Part shown: in pieces, positions 8,186 through 16,440 of the stretch
Position numbering within the stretch: the first letter of the stretch is position 1
Layout of the letters: each line of letters opens with the position of its first letter
Origin: an uncultured Dorea sp.
Lineage (GTDB): Bacteria; Bacillota; Clostridia; Lachnospirales; Lachnospiraceae
Reading direction: 5' to 3'
DNA length: 29,336 nt
Assembly: GCA_934295165.1 (NCBI GenBank)
Contig: CAKRAT010000026.1
Coordinates: 1-29,336, forward strand
The notes under the pieces: model-generated
What the model was told of the DNA's origin: nothing
Seen by the model: the letters and a program-made list of their open reading frames with translations, nothing else
Database searches by the model: none
Translations under genes and position numbers: made by a program

Positions 8186-8827
8186 TTAATGTCCTGTAGA
8201 ATCTTCGTATGCACGCTTCAGATCGTCCAACGCCTCTCTTAAAAGCGCATCCGAATTTACCGCATTCTGATAAGCTTCATGCGTCTGATCCATCAGGGTC
8301 TGTACATCTTCATGTCCTGCGATCCGGTTGATATACGCCCGGATTTCTTTGTTTTTTACTTGCTGAGTTATCTGGTAATTTCCCTGAGAATCTTTCGTGA
8401 CATACAACGTTCCAAGTCCAGGAACCTCTGTATATATATCTTTGATCTTCATATCATATCTGACGAACGCCACATATGTATCTTTGTACTTTCCGGACTT
8501 TGTATAAATTTTGAAATGATCATACATTTCCACAAATTCCGTATCAGCTTTTTTATCCGTATAGTAATCTTCTACTTTCTTTATCATCTGTTCATCCGTC
8601 TCTTCTTTCAGTGGATTCGTCTGCATATTCTCGCAGCCGCCGTTTACCAGCACCACTTTATCAGAACTGACGAAACGCTCTGTCTTCTGTACTTTCTTTT
8701 CCTTCTCTCCGGTAAGTCCAAATCCGAGAACTCCCACCATCAGGACAAGCAGAAATAAGACCAGAATAAATCTCCATCTTTTATACCTGTTCTGTCCTTT
8801 CGGGATCTCATGACCATTTGTTTCCAT
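8186..8827 (-). CDS. Single-pass membrane protein of unknown function
   Basis: I do not recognise the family. The 213-residue product has a short basic cytoplasmic N-terminus (KGQNRYKRWR), one strong hydrophobic helix at about 20-39, and a hydrophilic domain (41-213) expected outside the cell. The helix lacks a lipobox or a convincing signal-peptidase site, so a membrane anchor is likely. The centre of the domain (about 95-158, alternating beta strands such as YVAFVRYDMKIKDIYTEV) is reminiscent of NTF2-like folds, which is a weak impression. The start at 8827 is preferred over an in-frame ATG at 8878 because GGAGGG precedes it and the longer form would run up to the tRNA-Arg. argS follows 52 bases downstream. 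Confidence 0.8.
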   Translation of the reverse strand: METNGHEIPKGQNRYKRWRFILVLFLLVLMVGVLGFGLTGEKEKKVQKTERFVSSDKVVLVNGGCENMQTNPLKEETDEQMIKKVEDYYTDKKADTEFVEMYDHFKIYTKSGKYKDTYVAFVRYDMKIKDIYTEVPGLGTLYVTKDSQGNYQITQQVKNKEIRAYINRIAGHEDVQTLMDQTHEAYQNAVNSDALLREALDDLKRAYEDSTGH

Positions 8828-8873
8828 AAGACTTCCCTCCATAGCACAATACCAGAAAATAGTAAAAAAAGTA

Positions 8874-8945
8874 CACACCCGGGCGGATTCGAACCGCCGC
8901 TCCCGCCTCCGGAGGGCGGTGCTCTATCCCCTGAGCTACGGGTGC
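8874..8945 (-). tRNA. tRNA-Arg (anticodon CCG)
   Basis: All four arms fold. Acceptor GCACCCG pairs with CGGGTGT (first pair G-U), D stem GCTC/GAGC, anticodon stem CCGCC/GGCGG with loop CTCCGGA giving anticodon CCG (reads CGG), T stem GGCGG/CCGCC with loop TTCGAAT. The length is 72 bases with G as discriminator, and no CCA is encoded. A run of seven T follows within about 4 bases and may end transcription. Confidence 0.95.
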
Positions 8946-9001
8946 GTATACAATTACTATATGAAATTGCCTTAGTAATATTAACACATCTTTGAGATAA
9001 A

Positions 9002-9041
9002 GTAAAGGAAATGAATCCCACTTTTCGATCATTTCCTCTAC
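9002..9041. terminator. Terminator downstream of the DUF5688-like gene
   Basis: Stem 9002-9014 with 9029-9041, 13 pairs with one G-U on the minus strand, loop about 14 bases. The T-run on the plus side is stronger (CTTTTTTAAT) than on the minus side (TTTATCTC), but the only gene entering it (9078-9959) runs on the minus strand. Confidence 0.6.
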
Positions 9042-9077
9042 TTTTTTAATATTTTCCTTTATTTTTCCTTTTTTATC

Positions 9078-9959
9078 TTACAGCGTAAGTTTCCCGCTCT
9101 CCCGGTCATAATAATATGCCCTGTCCGAAAGTACTTCTTCTGCCTCTACCTGTGTCTCATTGATCTCCTCGATCATGCTTCCCAGTTCTTCTCTGCCCGG
9201 CGCTTCGCTTTCAGCCACAATAATGGTCTCATGCACGCTGCTCGGGATCACAAAGAAATTTTCTCCCACTTCATCGGCAATCTTTCTCAGACAATCCGGA
9301 TAGATCAGTGCCGCAGCCCCATAGCTACGCATTTCATTGCTCAGAATATACATTTTTTCTACCGGTCCCTCTTCCATCCCAAGTCCCAGCAGTTCTTCGA
9401 TCACCGTGCGCATCGGTGCAAATTCATACGGCAGTAACTCCTGGGTATTCTCAGATGCCCGGTAATACAGATCTTCTTCCGTTACTTTCCACATATCCAT
9501 ATGTTCTGCTCTGACCATCATGGATGCCATGCCATATTCATCTACCTCTAACAGTACATAATAAATAATTGCAAGATCCAGATAACTTTTATATGGAATT
9601 TCTTTTAAAAGCTCCTGATTCTCCTCTCTGCCTATCAGACGGTATATGATCTTATCTTTGACAAATTCATAGTCTTTTACCTTTTCACCGTCCTCCCATG
9701 AATTCTGAAACCGGATTTTCTCATATAATCCGACAATATCTTTTGCAATCTGTTCCAACGGATACCCCATCCGGAACTGATGAAAATACTCCTCCAGATA
9801 AATCGTCGGTGAAATATTGATTCCTTTTTCCGAAATCATAATACCGCTTCTCCTCACACCATTATTCTTCACATTGGTATGAATGCTTACTGTTTTTTCT
9901 TCTTCCACCTCTTTCTTTACTTTTGTCTCTACTGCATGGATAAACTGAAAATATGTCAT
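9078..9959 (-). CDS. DUF5688-like protein of unknown function
   Basis: 293-residue soluble protein without signal peptide or membrane helix. The N-terminus (MTYFQFIHAVETKVK) and the central order YLDLAIIYYVLLE, then MWKVTEEDLYYRASENT, then LPYEFAPM match my recollection of the DUF5688 family, which is common in Lachnospiraceae and has no established function. The C-terminal part contains IPSSVHETIIV and an acidic tail. AAGGAGC precedes the ATG. It is a single-gene unit: the efp terminator lies upstream and its own hairpin downstream. A near-perfect 16-base palindrome at 10008-10023 in its upstream region might be regulatory. The family name comes from memory, not a search. Confidence 0.8.
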   Translation of the reverse strand: MTYFQFIHAVETKVKKEVEEEKTVSIHTNVKNNGVRRSGIMISEKGINISPTIYLEEYFHQFRMGYPLEQIAKDIVGLYEKIRFQNSWEDGEKVKDYEFVKDKIIYRLIGREENQELLKEIPYKSYLDLAIIYYVLLEVDEYGMASMMVRAEHMDMWKVTEEDLYYRASENTQELLPYEFAPMRTVIEELLGLGMEEGPVEKMYILSNEMRSYGAAALIYPDCLRKIADEVGENFFVIPSSVHETIIVAESEAPGREELGSMIEEINETQVEAEEVLSDRAYYYDRESGKLTL

Positions 9960-10007
9960 AAAAGCTCCTTCCTATCCAGCAATATACAAAAATCATCTTG
10001 AAAATCT

Positions 10008-10023
10008 GCGGTGATATTACCGC
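10008..10023. promoter_or_regulatory. Near-perfect palindrome upstream of the DUF5688-like gene
   Basis: GCGGTGATATTACCGC: the outer five bases on each side are perfectly complementary and the centre is nearly so. It lies 49 bases upstream of the ATG at 9959. It could be an operator, but no regulator is assignable. Confidence 0.3.
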
Positions 10024-10080
10024 CTGAGATAACAGAACATCTCTTGAATTGTTTCTGAAATATTATGGTAATTAGATTAT

Positions 10081-10113
10081 AAAAAAGCCCTGCACAAAAT
10101 GCAAGGCTTTTTA
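10081..10113 (-). terminator. Rho-independent terminator of efp
   Basis: On the minus strand AAAAAGCCTTGC pairs with GCAGGGCTTTTTT around a 7-base loop, with one mismatch, ending in a run of T. It is about 30 bases past the efp stop and separates efp from the DUF5688-like gene. Confidence 0.85.
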
Positions 10114-10143
10114 TAATTATTTAATTTAGAATTCTTATGACTC

Positions 10144-10707
10144 TTATGCTCTTGAGAGGTATGCTCCTGTACGGGTATCAATCTTGATTGTCTCGCCCTG
10201 ATCAACGAAAAGCGGAACGTTAACTTTCGCACCTGTCTCAACGATAGCCGGCTTTGTAGCACCTGTAGCTGTGTTACCTTTTACACCCGGCTCTGTCTCT
10301 GTTACAACCAGTTCAACACTGAGTGGCGGCTCGATTGCAAATGCATTTCCCTGATAGAAGCTGATAGATACTTCTTCATTTTCTTTTACAAACTTCATAG
10401 AATCTGCTGCATCATCTGCGCTGATCATAATCTGCTCAAATGTCTCGTTGTCCATGTAGTTATAGAACTCACCATCGTTGTACAGATACTGCATTTTCTT
10501 TCTTTCAATGTGAGCCTGTTCAAATGTCTCTGTAGGACGGAATGTTGTCTCTACCACACCACCGTCGATAATATTTTTCATCTTAACACGCACAAAAGCT
10601 GCACCTTTACCAGGTTTTACGTGCATGAAATCAATAACCTGACATACTTTTCCGTCAACTTCGATTGTTACACCATTGCGGATGTCTCCTGCTGAAACTT
10701 TAGCCAT
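10144..10707 (-). CDS. efp: Elongation factor P
   Basis: Binds the ribosome and relieves stalling at consecutive prolines. The 187-residue length is typical. The N-terminal KOW-like domain carries the conserved loop [10 protein letters not shown], with lysine 34 at the tip where many EF-Ps are modified. The C-terminal end [11 protein letters not shown] matches the family. The start at 10707 ([12 protein letters not shown]) is chosen over an in-frame ATG 30 bases upstream, because AAGGAGGAT sits just before it. No EpmA/EpmB or YmfI-like modification gene is visible in the window. It lies 72 bases downstream of the yqeG-like gene; an A/T-rich potential promoter occurs in that gap (TTGAAA overlapping the yqeG end), so it may have its own start. 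Confidence 0.97.
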   Translation of the reverse strand: MAKVSAGDIRNGVTIEVDGKVCQVIDFMHVKPGKGAAFVRVKMKNIIDGGVVETTFRPTETFEQAHIERKKMQYLYNDGEFYNYMDNETFEQIMISADDAADSMKFVKENEEVSISFYQGNAFAIEPPLSVELVVTETEPGVKGNTATGATKPAIVETGAKVNVPLFVDQGETIKIDTRTGAYLSRA

Positions 10708-10779
10708 TACCTTATCCTCCTTAAATCGCGTATACACGCTTACGTAATTTCATCTCATATTATTCTATAATACATGATA

Positions 10780-11298
10780 TTATTTTTCAACCTTTTTTTC
10801 GTGTCTCTGGCTCTTCTTATAGAAATGTAACACAATTTTTTCCAGATAACGCTTCAAAACAATCTGGATTTCTTCCTTCGGATGTATCGGTTTCACCAGA
10901 ATATTCGGTATTCCGGCACGTTTTGCCCCCCATACATCTGTGAAAAGCTGGTCTCCGATAAATACAGAACTCTCTCTGTCTGTCCCCATGATCTCCATTG
11001 CCCTAAGATAATTCTTTGTTGATGGCTTGTGTGCATTATATACATAGTCCACCTGGATATCTTTATTGAACATCTCAACTCTTGGTTTCTGATTATTCGA
11101 GATCAGACAGCATCGGAATCCAATTGCTTTCAATCTTGCAAATAATGCCTTTGCCCTCTCATCTGCCGGTGCTCCGTGCGGAACCAGCGTATTATCAATA
11201 TCAAAGATCAGTCCGCGTACACCCTCTTCGTATAATTTTTCAAAATCAATCACATAAGTGGATGCCACGTACCGGTCCGGGAAAAATCTATCAAACAT
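10780..11298 (-). CDS. yqeG: YqeG-family HAD phosphatase
   Basis: 173-codon HAD subfamily IIIA phosphatase. The visible motifs are DIDNT (D33, D35, T37; nucleophile and acid/base), SNN at 67-69, the lysine in HKP (K91) and GDQLFTD at 115-121. This is the motif set of YqeG, whose physiological substrate is not well established (lipid phosphate or nucleotide phosphate roles have been discussed for relatives). The start at 11298 (MFDRFFPDRY) is preferred: the ATG begins one base after the stop of the shikimate kinase fusion and uses the GGAG inside that gene's last codons, a sign of translational coupling. The longer frame to 11340 would overlap the upstream gene. Confidence 0.92.
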   Translation of the reverse strand: MFDRFFPDRYVASTYVIDFEKLYEEGVRGLIFDIDNTLVPHGAPADERAKALFARLKAIGFRCCLISNNQKPRVEMFNKDIQVDYVYNAHKPSTKNYLRAMEIMGTDRESSVFIGDQLFTDVWGAKRAGIPNILVKPIHPKEEIQIVLKRYLEKIVLHFYKKSQRHEKKVEK

Positions 11299-11299
11299 A

Positions 11300-12082
11300 T
11301 TATTCTTCTGACTCCTGCAGACGCTGTACCAGTTCTTCACAGATCTGAAGGACTGTCTTATCGTCCGTATTGATTACAATATCTGCTGCCGCTTCGTATT
11401 TCTCACGGCGCTGCTCCATAAGTTCTGAGATACCTGCCACATTCTTTCTTCCATTCAGTACCGGTCTGTCATTGCTGTCTTTGACACGGTCGTAAATAGT
11501 CTCCGGCGTAGCGGTAAGAAGGACGACTCTTCCGTTCTTCTTCATCTCTGCCACATTGCCCTCTCTTAATGCAGCACCTCCGCCGCAGGAAATTACCGCA
11601 TTCTTGCGTGACTGCATCTCGATCAGGAGATTCGTTTCCAGATCACGGAAATATTCTTCACCGTAAGTAGCAAAGATATCCGGAATACTCATTTCTTCAC
11701 GTTCGGAAATCACCTGATCCATCTCCACGATATCCATATCAAACATTGTGCTCAGATAATCGGAAATCGTTGACTTTCCGGCTCCCATGAATCCGATCAG
11801 TACAATATTATAATCAAAGAGCTTTCTTGCCTGGATTCTCTTACTGTTACGTAAGATACATCTGAACACATTAAAGATCTCTTCTTTATATTTATTCTCT
11901 TCCAGTTTCTCTTCCAGTCTTCTCTTCTGCTTTTCTTCCTGATGCGGCTGTAAGATTGGCATACCATATTCTTCTTTATACGCCATGATCTTTTCGATAA
12001 TAGAATTACGCTCTACCAGAGCATCAATAATCTTATCATCGCACAGAGCCAGCTGTTCTCTGTACATCTCTAAATCATTCAT
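11300..12082 (-). CDS. aroK: Chorismate mutase-like / shikimate kinase fusion protein
   Basis: 260 residues in two parts. Residues 1-85 resemble the all-helical AroQ chorismate mutase, with basic positions R8, R25, K36 and a terminal Q85-like glutamine. The segment normally holding the D-x-x-R-E active-site residues reads QPHQEEK instead, so mutase activity is uncertain. Residues 90-260 are shikimate kinase: P-loop GFMGAGKST (97-105), shikimate-binding D122 and R146, and CGGG (166-169). The second part phosphorylates shikimate in the common aromatic pathway. It is first of a probable operon with yqeG and perhaps efp, with a consensus promoter at 12134-12162. The gene symbol refers to the kinase half. 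Confidence 0.9.
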   Translation of the reverse strand: MNDLEMYREQLALCDDKIIDALVERNSIIEKIMAYKEEYGMPILQPHQEEKQKRRLEEKLEENKYKEEIFNVFRCILRNSKRIQARKLFDYNIVLIGFMGAGKSTISDYLSTMFDMDIVEMDQVISEREEMSIPDIFATYGEEYFRDLETNLLIEMQSRKNAVISCGGGAALREGNVAEMKKNGRVVLLTATPETIYDRVKDSNDRPVLNGRKNVAGISELMEQRREKYEAAADIVINTDDKTVLQICEELVQRLQESEE

Positions 12083-12241
12083 TCTTCTGTACTCTCCTAT
12101 AAAAATGTAAACTATCGTCTAATATACCCACGTATTATAGCAATAAATCCACATTCACGCAAGGTTATCCGGCGTATTCCCGCATATTCCTGTATATTTA
12201 TCCATTACTTATATATGCCTTTTCATCTGTCAGATATTACT
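12083..12241. promoter_or_regulatory. Promoter of the aroK-yqeG operon
   Basis: The minus-strand -35 TTGCGT (12157-12162) and -10 TATAAT (12134-12139) have a 17-base spacer, and the -10 is about 50 bases from the aroK ATG. The remaining A/T-rich sequence between this promoter and the ABC permease stop shows no clear terminator. Confidence 0.65.
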
Positions 12242-12901
12242 TTAGAACTCTCTCGTCTTCAGCACCCTCACAGAGATCAGAAAAGAAACCAGCACAATAA
12301 CAAGCCACAAAACCATACACATTCCAAATGTACCTATTGTGCCAATCGAATCCATCCAGTCAAATACCTTTTTCAGATATCCGGCCGCCTTTGTTCCATT
12401 TCCGAATTTTACAGCTGCCATACCAAAAGCGATCAAAGCTGCAACAATTACCGCCAGCACAATTCTTCCTTTTTCCACACCATACTTTAACTGAGCCGGA
12501 ACTGCAACTGCCAGCAGTACAACACCTGCTGTGATTCCTCCGATACTGTAACCGAGCAGATCACCCCATACAACACTTCCGGTCTTCACCATACTGACGA
12601 TTCCACACGTAACCATAGATATTCCAAGACCGGTCAGGAGCGTAATTCCTGCGAACAGATACTTTTCCTGTACATATCCTTTTCTTGTCACAGGCATTGC
12701 AAACAGGAATGTCATTCCATTCTCGTACTCATCATAACTGATCGTTGTGCCCGCAAGGAGAGCTCCCATTGCACATAAATAAGAGATTCCGAACTCTTCC
12801 CTTCCGGTTGTCATAAAAAATACTACACACCCCAGCATGACCAGCCAGGCTGCATTCTGTACTTTTAACAAACACAGATCTTTTATCAGCAATCCTTTCA
12901 T
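12242..12901 (-). CDS. ABC-2-type transporter permease
   Basis: 219-residue integral membrane protein with about six hydrophobic helices. The short start MKGLLIKDLCLLKVQ followed by a hydrophobic helix is characteristic of the small permeases that accompany YtrA-type regulators. It overlaps the ATPase gene by 4 bases (ATGA), so the two are coupled and very likely form one transporter: two permeases and two ATPases in the membrane. Substrate is unknown. Relatives of this gene arrangement in Firmicutes often respond to cell-wall-active compounds or function in bacitracin-type export, but nothing here shows which. Confidence 0.88.
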   Translation of the reverse strand: MKGLLIKDLCLLKVQNAAWLVMLGCVVFFMTTGREEFGISYLCAMGALLAGTTISYDEYENGMTFLFAMPVTRKGYVQEKYLFAGITLLTGLGISMVTCGIVSMVKTGSVVWGDLLGYSIGGITAGVVLLAVAVPAQLKYGVEKGRIVLAVIVAALIAFGMAAVKFGNGTKAAGYLKKVFDWMDSIGTIGTFGMCMVLWLVIVLVSFLISVRVLKTREF

Positions 12902-13749
12902 TTCACTACACCTCCCTGGATCATAAGCATTATCACTTCATCTATATTTCCTTTTTCTATTACCAGTTCTGGATAATTTTCCTGATAAAACCGCTTCTGG
13001 TCTGTCAGACATTTATATCCGAATGTATCTTTACACGTCCTTAAAATATATGTGCGGTCCAGCCCCCGATACTGTTCTTCCGATACTTTCAGCACACCAT
13101 ATTCTTCCAGCAGGCGGTCCGTCTCTTCATGAAGGATCACCTGTCCCTGATCAATCATATACAAATCATCGCAGAACCCTTCCAGATCCGTGGAAATATG
13201 GGAACTGATCAGAATACTCCTTCCATCCGTCTCCATATATTCCCTCAACATATCCAGAACCTGCTCTCTTGCCATCACATCCAGGCCTGCCGTCGCTTCA
13301 TCCAGGATCAGCAGTCTTGCATCATGCGAAATCGCTGCAAGAATCTGTAATTTCCGTTTCATACCGGTTGAGAATTCCTTGATCCTTTTCTTAAGCGGAA
13401 TCTGGAATCTTTCACATTCTTTCAGAAACCATTCTTTATCAAATCTGTGATACATGGCTTCCAGCATCGGCATCAGATCGCTGACTGTCAGATATCCGTT
13501 AAATCCGGTTCCTGCCATCACAACACCTATCTGCTCTTTATCCTCTGCCGTCAGCATCCCTGGTTCTTTTCCGAACACCCGGATACTTCCTTCATCTGTC
13601 CGTACAAGTCCAAGTATTGCTTTGAATACCGTACTCTTTCCGGCCCCGTTCTGCCCGATCAGACCTGTGATCTGCCCTCCCGGAACTTCCATAGAACAAT
13701 TCAGTTCAAAATCTTTATACTGCTTTTTTACATTCTCCAGTTTTACCAT
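12898..13749 (-). CDS. ABC transporter ATP-binding protein
   Basis: 283-residue ATPase. Walker A is GQNGAGKST (32-40), the signature loop is the altered STGMKRK (127-133, in place of LSGGQ, as common in ABC-2 exporters), and Walker B is LLILDEA (146-152) with a following H-loop at about ISSHIS. The final ~70 residues lie beyond the core domain, as in YtrB/BcrA-like ATPases. It follows the GntR gene by 2 bases and overlaps the permease by 4. The three genes therefore form a tightly coupled regulator-ATPase-permease unit. Confidence 0.94.
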   Translation of the reverse strand: MVKLENVKKQYKDFELNCSMEVPGGQITGLIGQNGAGKSTVFKAILGLVRTDEGSIRVFGKEPGMLTAEDKEQIGVVMAGTGFNGYLTVSDLMPMLEAMYHRFDKEWFLKECERFQIPLKKRIKEFSTGMKRKLQILAAISHDARLLILDEATAGLDVMAREQVLDMLREYMETDGRSILISSHISTDLEGFCDDLYMIDQGQVILHEETDRLLEEYGVLKVSEEQYRGLDRTYILRTCKDTFGYKCLTDQKRFYQENYPELVIEKGNIDEVIMLMIQGGVVK

Positions 13750-13751
13750 CC

Positions 13752-14123
13752 TTAATCCTCCAAAATAATCTGAAACAATTCTCTGATCTCCAGATCACTC
13801 ATACCACAGCTTCTGCCTTTTCGGATGGCCATTTCCAAATCAGCTTCTACTTCCCGTCTTTTTTCCTCCAGCATCGTCTCCTGATTCGCGCAGGCAACGA
13901 AACTGCCTTTTCCATGTACCGTTATGATGAACCCTTCTTCTTCCAGGGCATCATAGGCTTTCTTTACCGTCAGTGCACTGACTTTCAATTCTTTTGCAAA
14001 TGTACGTACCGAAGGAAGAGCAGTGTCTTCTTTCAATTCTCCATGCATGATCCGCTCTTTGATCTGTCCCATGATCTGTTCATAGATGGGCTGCATGGAT
14101 GAATGGTTGATGATTATGTTCAT
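13752..14123 (-). CDS. GntR-family regulator, YtrA subfamily
   Basis: 123-residue repressor candidate. The GntR winged helix spans about residues 9-75, with the signature LPSVRTFAKELKVSALTVKKAY followed by the wing VHGKGSFVA. Only ~45 residues follow, which is the short dimerisation tail of the YtrA subfamily; there is no large ligand domain. This subfamily normally represses the ABC genes it is encoded with. A 17-base-arm palindrome covers the promoter just upstream. The start at 14123 has AAGGGGG at good spacing. Confidence 0.94.
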   Translation of the reverse strand: MNIIINHSSMQPIYEQIMGQIKERIMHGELKEDTALPSVRTFAKELKVSALTVKKAYDALEEEGFIITVHGKGSFVACANQETMLEEKRREVEADLEMAIRKGRSCGMSDLEIRELFQIILED

Positions 14124-14147
14124 GCTGTTCCCCCTTTTCTTACGAAC

Positions 14148-14176
14148 AGTATAAAACAGTATATATCAGTTGTCAA
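14148..14176 (-). promoter_or_regulatory. Promoter of the gntR-ABC operon
   Basis: Minus-strand -35 TTGACA (14171-14176) and -10 TATACT (14148-14153), 17-base spacer: an almost ideal consensus. It is embedded in the operator palindrome. Confidence 0.85.
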
Positions 14177-14191
14177 CTGTTATATGCTGTT
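14155..14191. promoter_or_regulatory. GntR/YtrA-type operator
   Basis: Arms 14155-14171 and 14175-14191 are inverted repeats of 17 bases with 15 matches and a 3-base centre. The palindrome covers the -35 and the spacer. A third copy of the half-site AACAGTATA occurs at 14145-14153, ten bases (one helical turn) from the copy at 14155-14163. Autorepression by the adjacent GntR protein is the likely role. Confidence 0.75.
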
Positions 14192-14203
14192 TATTCCATG
14201 TAT

Positions 14204-16390
14204 TTACTTTATCATCTGCTCCCATTCATGCAGCTTTCTTGCCGCCTCCGGATTCTGTTTCTCGAGCCGTCTTTCCAGTCTTTCACGGTTTTTCTTCAGA
14301 TGATCCAGAATCTCCGGATGATGCAGTAATAACTGCTGTTCAATCTTGCGTCTTCTCTTTTCGATCAACTGCAGGATTATTTTTCTGTCTCCACGCAGAT
14401 TCTCCGGAAGTTCATCCAGATGCATTTCCATTCGTCTTAAGATCTCATCTTCATCCAGTGCTCCGAGAGAATGCCAGTTTTTAAGTTTCTCCTCAAATCC
14501 TACATCTGCAAGTCTTTCCAGATCCGGAAGCCTGTGAATCTGCTCCATGACCTGATGCACTTTCTTTTCCATCTCTTCCACCGCATCGTCACCGAATGCC
14601 CATGCGAATTCTTCTAATGTATTCTCTTCTTCCGCCGGAATCATTGCTTCGTGTACGGCATGCACTGCTGCCGGGATTTCCAGCTGCCACGGCATCTGAA
14701 CAACCTGATGTCCATCTGAAGCCATACCCGCTCCCGGTGACGGGATTCCGGCATCCTGTAATGCCGCAAGAATCGTCCTTCTTACCTTCCCTTCTTCAAT
14801 CAGATGTCCGATTCCAAGATTCCGCATCTGTTCATTCACATTTTCCGAATGCTCCGTGATATAGAATTTGATTCCTTTCTTATCGAAATTTTCCGCCATC
14901 ATTTCCAGACGGTCTGCTGCCGTAATGTCAATACTGTTGATCGCAGCCGCATCCACGATCACAACCTCTGTATCTTCTTTGATGCTGTTCTCAATGTCCG
15001 ACTGGAATATCTTTACATTTGCAAAGAACAGATTCTCACTGAACCGGTAAATGATCGTATGACGGATTGGATATGCATTACGGTTTCTTTTCAGATCATA
15101 ATAAGCTTCTTTTCCCGGAATCATACCACGGAAAGATCTCGGAGGATTCGTCGCACGAAGTACCACAGCCACAAATGACAGTAACAATCCAATCACAACT
15201 CCATAAATCGTACCCAGGAATAATACACTCACACACGCTGCCACAAAGATATAGAATTCATTCCGGCTGACTTGGAATAAACGCACTGCCAGATGCACTT
15301 CCACTACATTCATCAGCGCCGAGATCACAATCGCCGTCAGGACCGGAACCGGCAGATATCCGATGAATCCAGTCGCACACAGTAATACAACCGCCATCGT
15401 AATTGCCGCTACGACAGACACTGCCTGTGTCTTTCCTTCATACTGTTCATTCATGGAGGTTCTGGAGATGCTTCCGTTCACCGGGCAGCAGCCCACACAT
15501 GCCGCCGCAATATTTCCCATTGCACACGCCAGGATTTCCTGATTTTCATCGATTTTGTATCCATTTTTCATAGCAAAATTATTCTCTGACAACAGCGTCT
15601 CCGACATGATAACTGCCGCGATCATCAGACTTCTTCCAAGTGCCTGCTTAAGATCCATTCCCGCAAACCGGAAATGAACCAACTTTGGAAGTCCCTTTTC
15701 CACTGCATCCAGAAGTACCACTCCATGTTCATCTACGCGGAAGATCATCGTCGCTGCCACACCTGCTGTCATGATCACGATCGCCATCGGAAATTTCGGA
15801 ATCAACTTTCCTGCCACACGGAGCAGAATCAACGCTCCCACACCAAGTGCTACCGACAGCCAGCTGATCTCTTTACACGTCTCAGCAATGTGTCTGACCA
15901 GTTTCGGAAGTTCTCCGGATCCGGCCTTTCCACCAAGAATCTTCGGTATCTGCATCAGGATGATCGTCAGTGCGATCCCACTGATAAATCCTCCCATAAC
16001 CGGTGTTGAGATAAAGTCCACAATTCTTCCTGCTTTTAAGAAATAAAACAGCAGCAGCCAGATTCCAGTCAAAAGCGCGATCACCGGAACATATTGCATT
16101 GCCGCTTCACTTCCATTTTCAATTCCCAGTGACACCAGCGCTGCCCCGACAATTGCCGCCGGTGCCGCATCGACTCCGAAGATAAATTGCCTCGATGTTG
16201 AGAACAGTGCAAAGAACAGAATTGGAAATACGGAACCGTATAGTCCATATACCGCCGGCAGTCCGGCAATCTGTGCATAACCCATCGAGATTGGAATCGA
16301 CACTGCTGCCATGATAATCCCCGAGAAAACATCTTTGGGGAGATATTCCTTTTTATAGTTTTTCATTGTTGAACATAATATATGTTTCAT
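14204..16390 (-). CDS. SulP-family anion transporter with STAS domain and long C-terminal tail
   Basis: 728-residue membrane protein. Residues ~18-415 are the SulP transport core, with the N-terminal SIPISMGYAQIAGLPAVYGLY signature at 31-51. A STAS domain follows (about 440-548; IVDAAAINSIDITAADRL). SulP proteins carry sulfate, bicarbonate or dicarboxylates; the substrate cannot be told from sequence alone. Beyond STAS lies a ~180-residue charged, helical extension (549-728), rich in Glu, Arg and Leu, that the family usually lacks. The start at 16390 is chosen over 16426 because GGGAGTG precedes it. The gene stands alone, between ilvE and the gntR operon, and no terminator separates it from gntR. 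Confidence 0.93.
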   Translation of the reverse strand: MKHILCSTMKNYKKEYLPKDVFSGIIMAAVSIPISMGYAQIAGLPAVYGLYGSVFPILFFALFSTSRQFIFGVDAAPAAIVGAALVSLGIENGSEAAMQYVPVIALLTGIWLLLFYFLKAGRIVDFISTPVMGGFISGIALTIILMQIPKILGGKAGSGELPKLVRHIAETCKEISWLSVALGVGALILLRVAGKLIPKFPMAIVIMTAGVAATMIFRVDEHGVVLLDAVEKGLPKLVHFRFAGMDLKQALGRSLMIAAVIMSETLLSENNFAMKNGYKIDENQEILACAMGNIAAACVGCCPVNGSISRTSMNEQYEGKTQAVSVVAAITMAVVLLCATGFIGYLPVPVLTAIVISALMNVVEVHLAVRLFQVSRNEFYIFVAACVSVLFLGTIYGVVIGLLLSFVAVVLRATNPPRSFRGMIPGKEAYYDLKRNRNAYPIRHTIIYRFSENLFFANVKIFQSDIENSIKEDTEVVIVDAAAINSIDITAADRLEMMAENFDKKGIKFYITEHSENVNEQMRNLGIGHLIEEGKVRRTILAALQDAGIPSPGAGMASDGHQVVQMPWQLEIPAAVHAVHEAMIPAEEENTLEEFAWAFGDDAVEEMEKKVHQVMEQIHRLPDLERLADVGFEEKLKNWHSLGALDEDEILRRMEMHLDELPENLRGDRKIILQLIEKRRRKIEQQLLLHHPEILDHLKKNRERLERRLEKQNPEAARKLHEWEQMIK

Positions 16391-16440
16391 ACAATCACTC
16401 CCTGTATTTTTTATGTAAGAATCCAAGTCATTACTTTCTT

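Noticed and set aside
8740..9032. Small minus-strand reading frames across the tRNA-Arg
   Set aside because: They translate the tRNA sequence itself (the RxRPPxG-type stretch) and have no start signals.
10077..10262. 61-codon minus-strand frame over the efp end
   Set aside because: It overlaps efp in another frame and runs through the efp terminator.
14204..16390. Carbonic anhydrase fusion, as found on some SulP transporters
   Set aside because: The C-terminal tail shows none of the Cys/His zinc motifs of beta-carbonic anhydrases.
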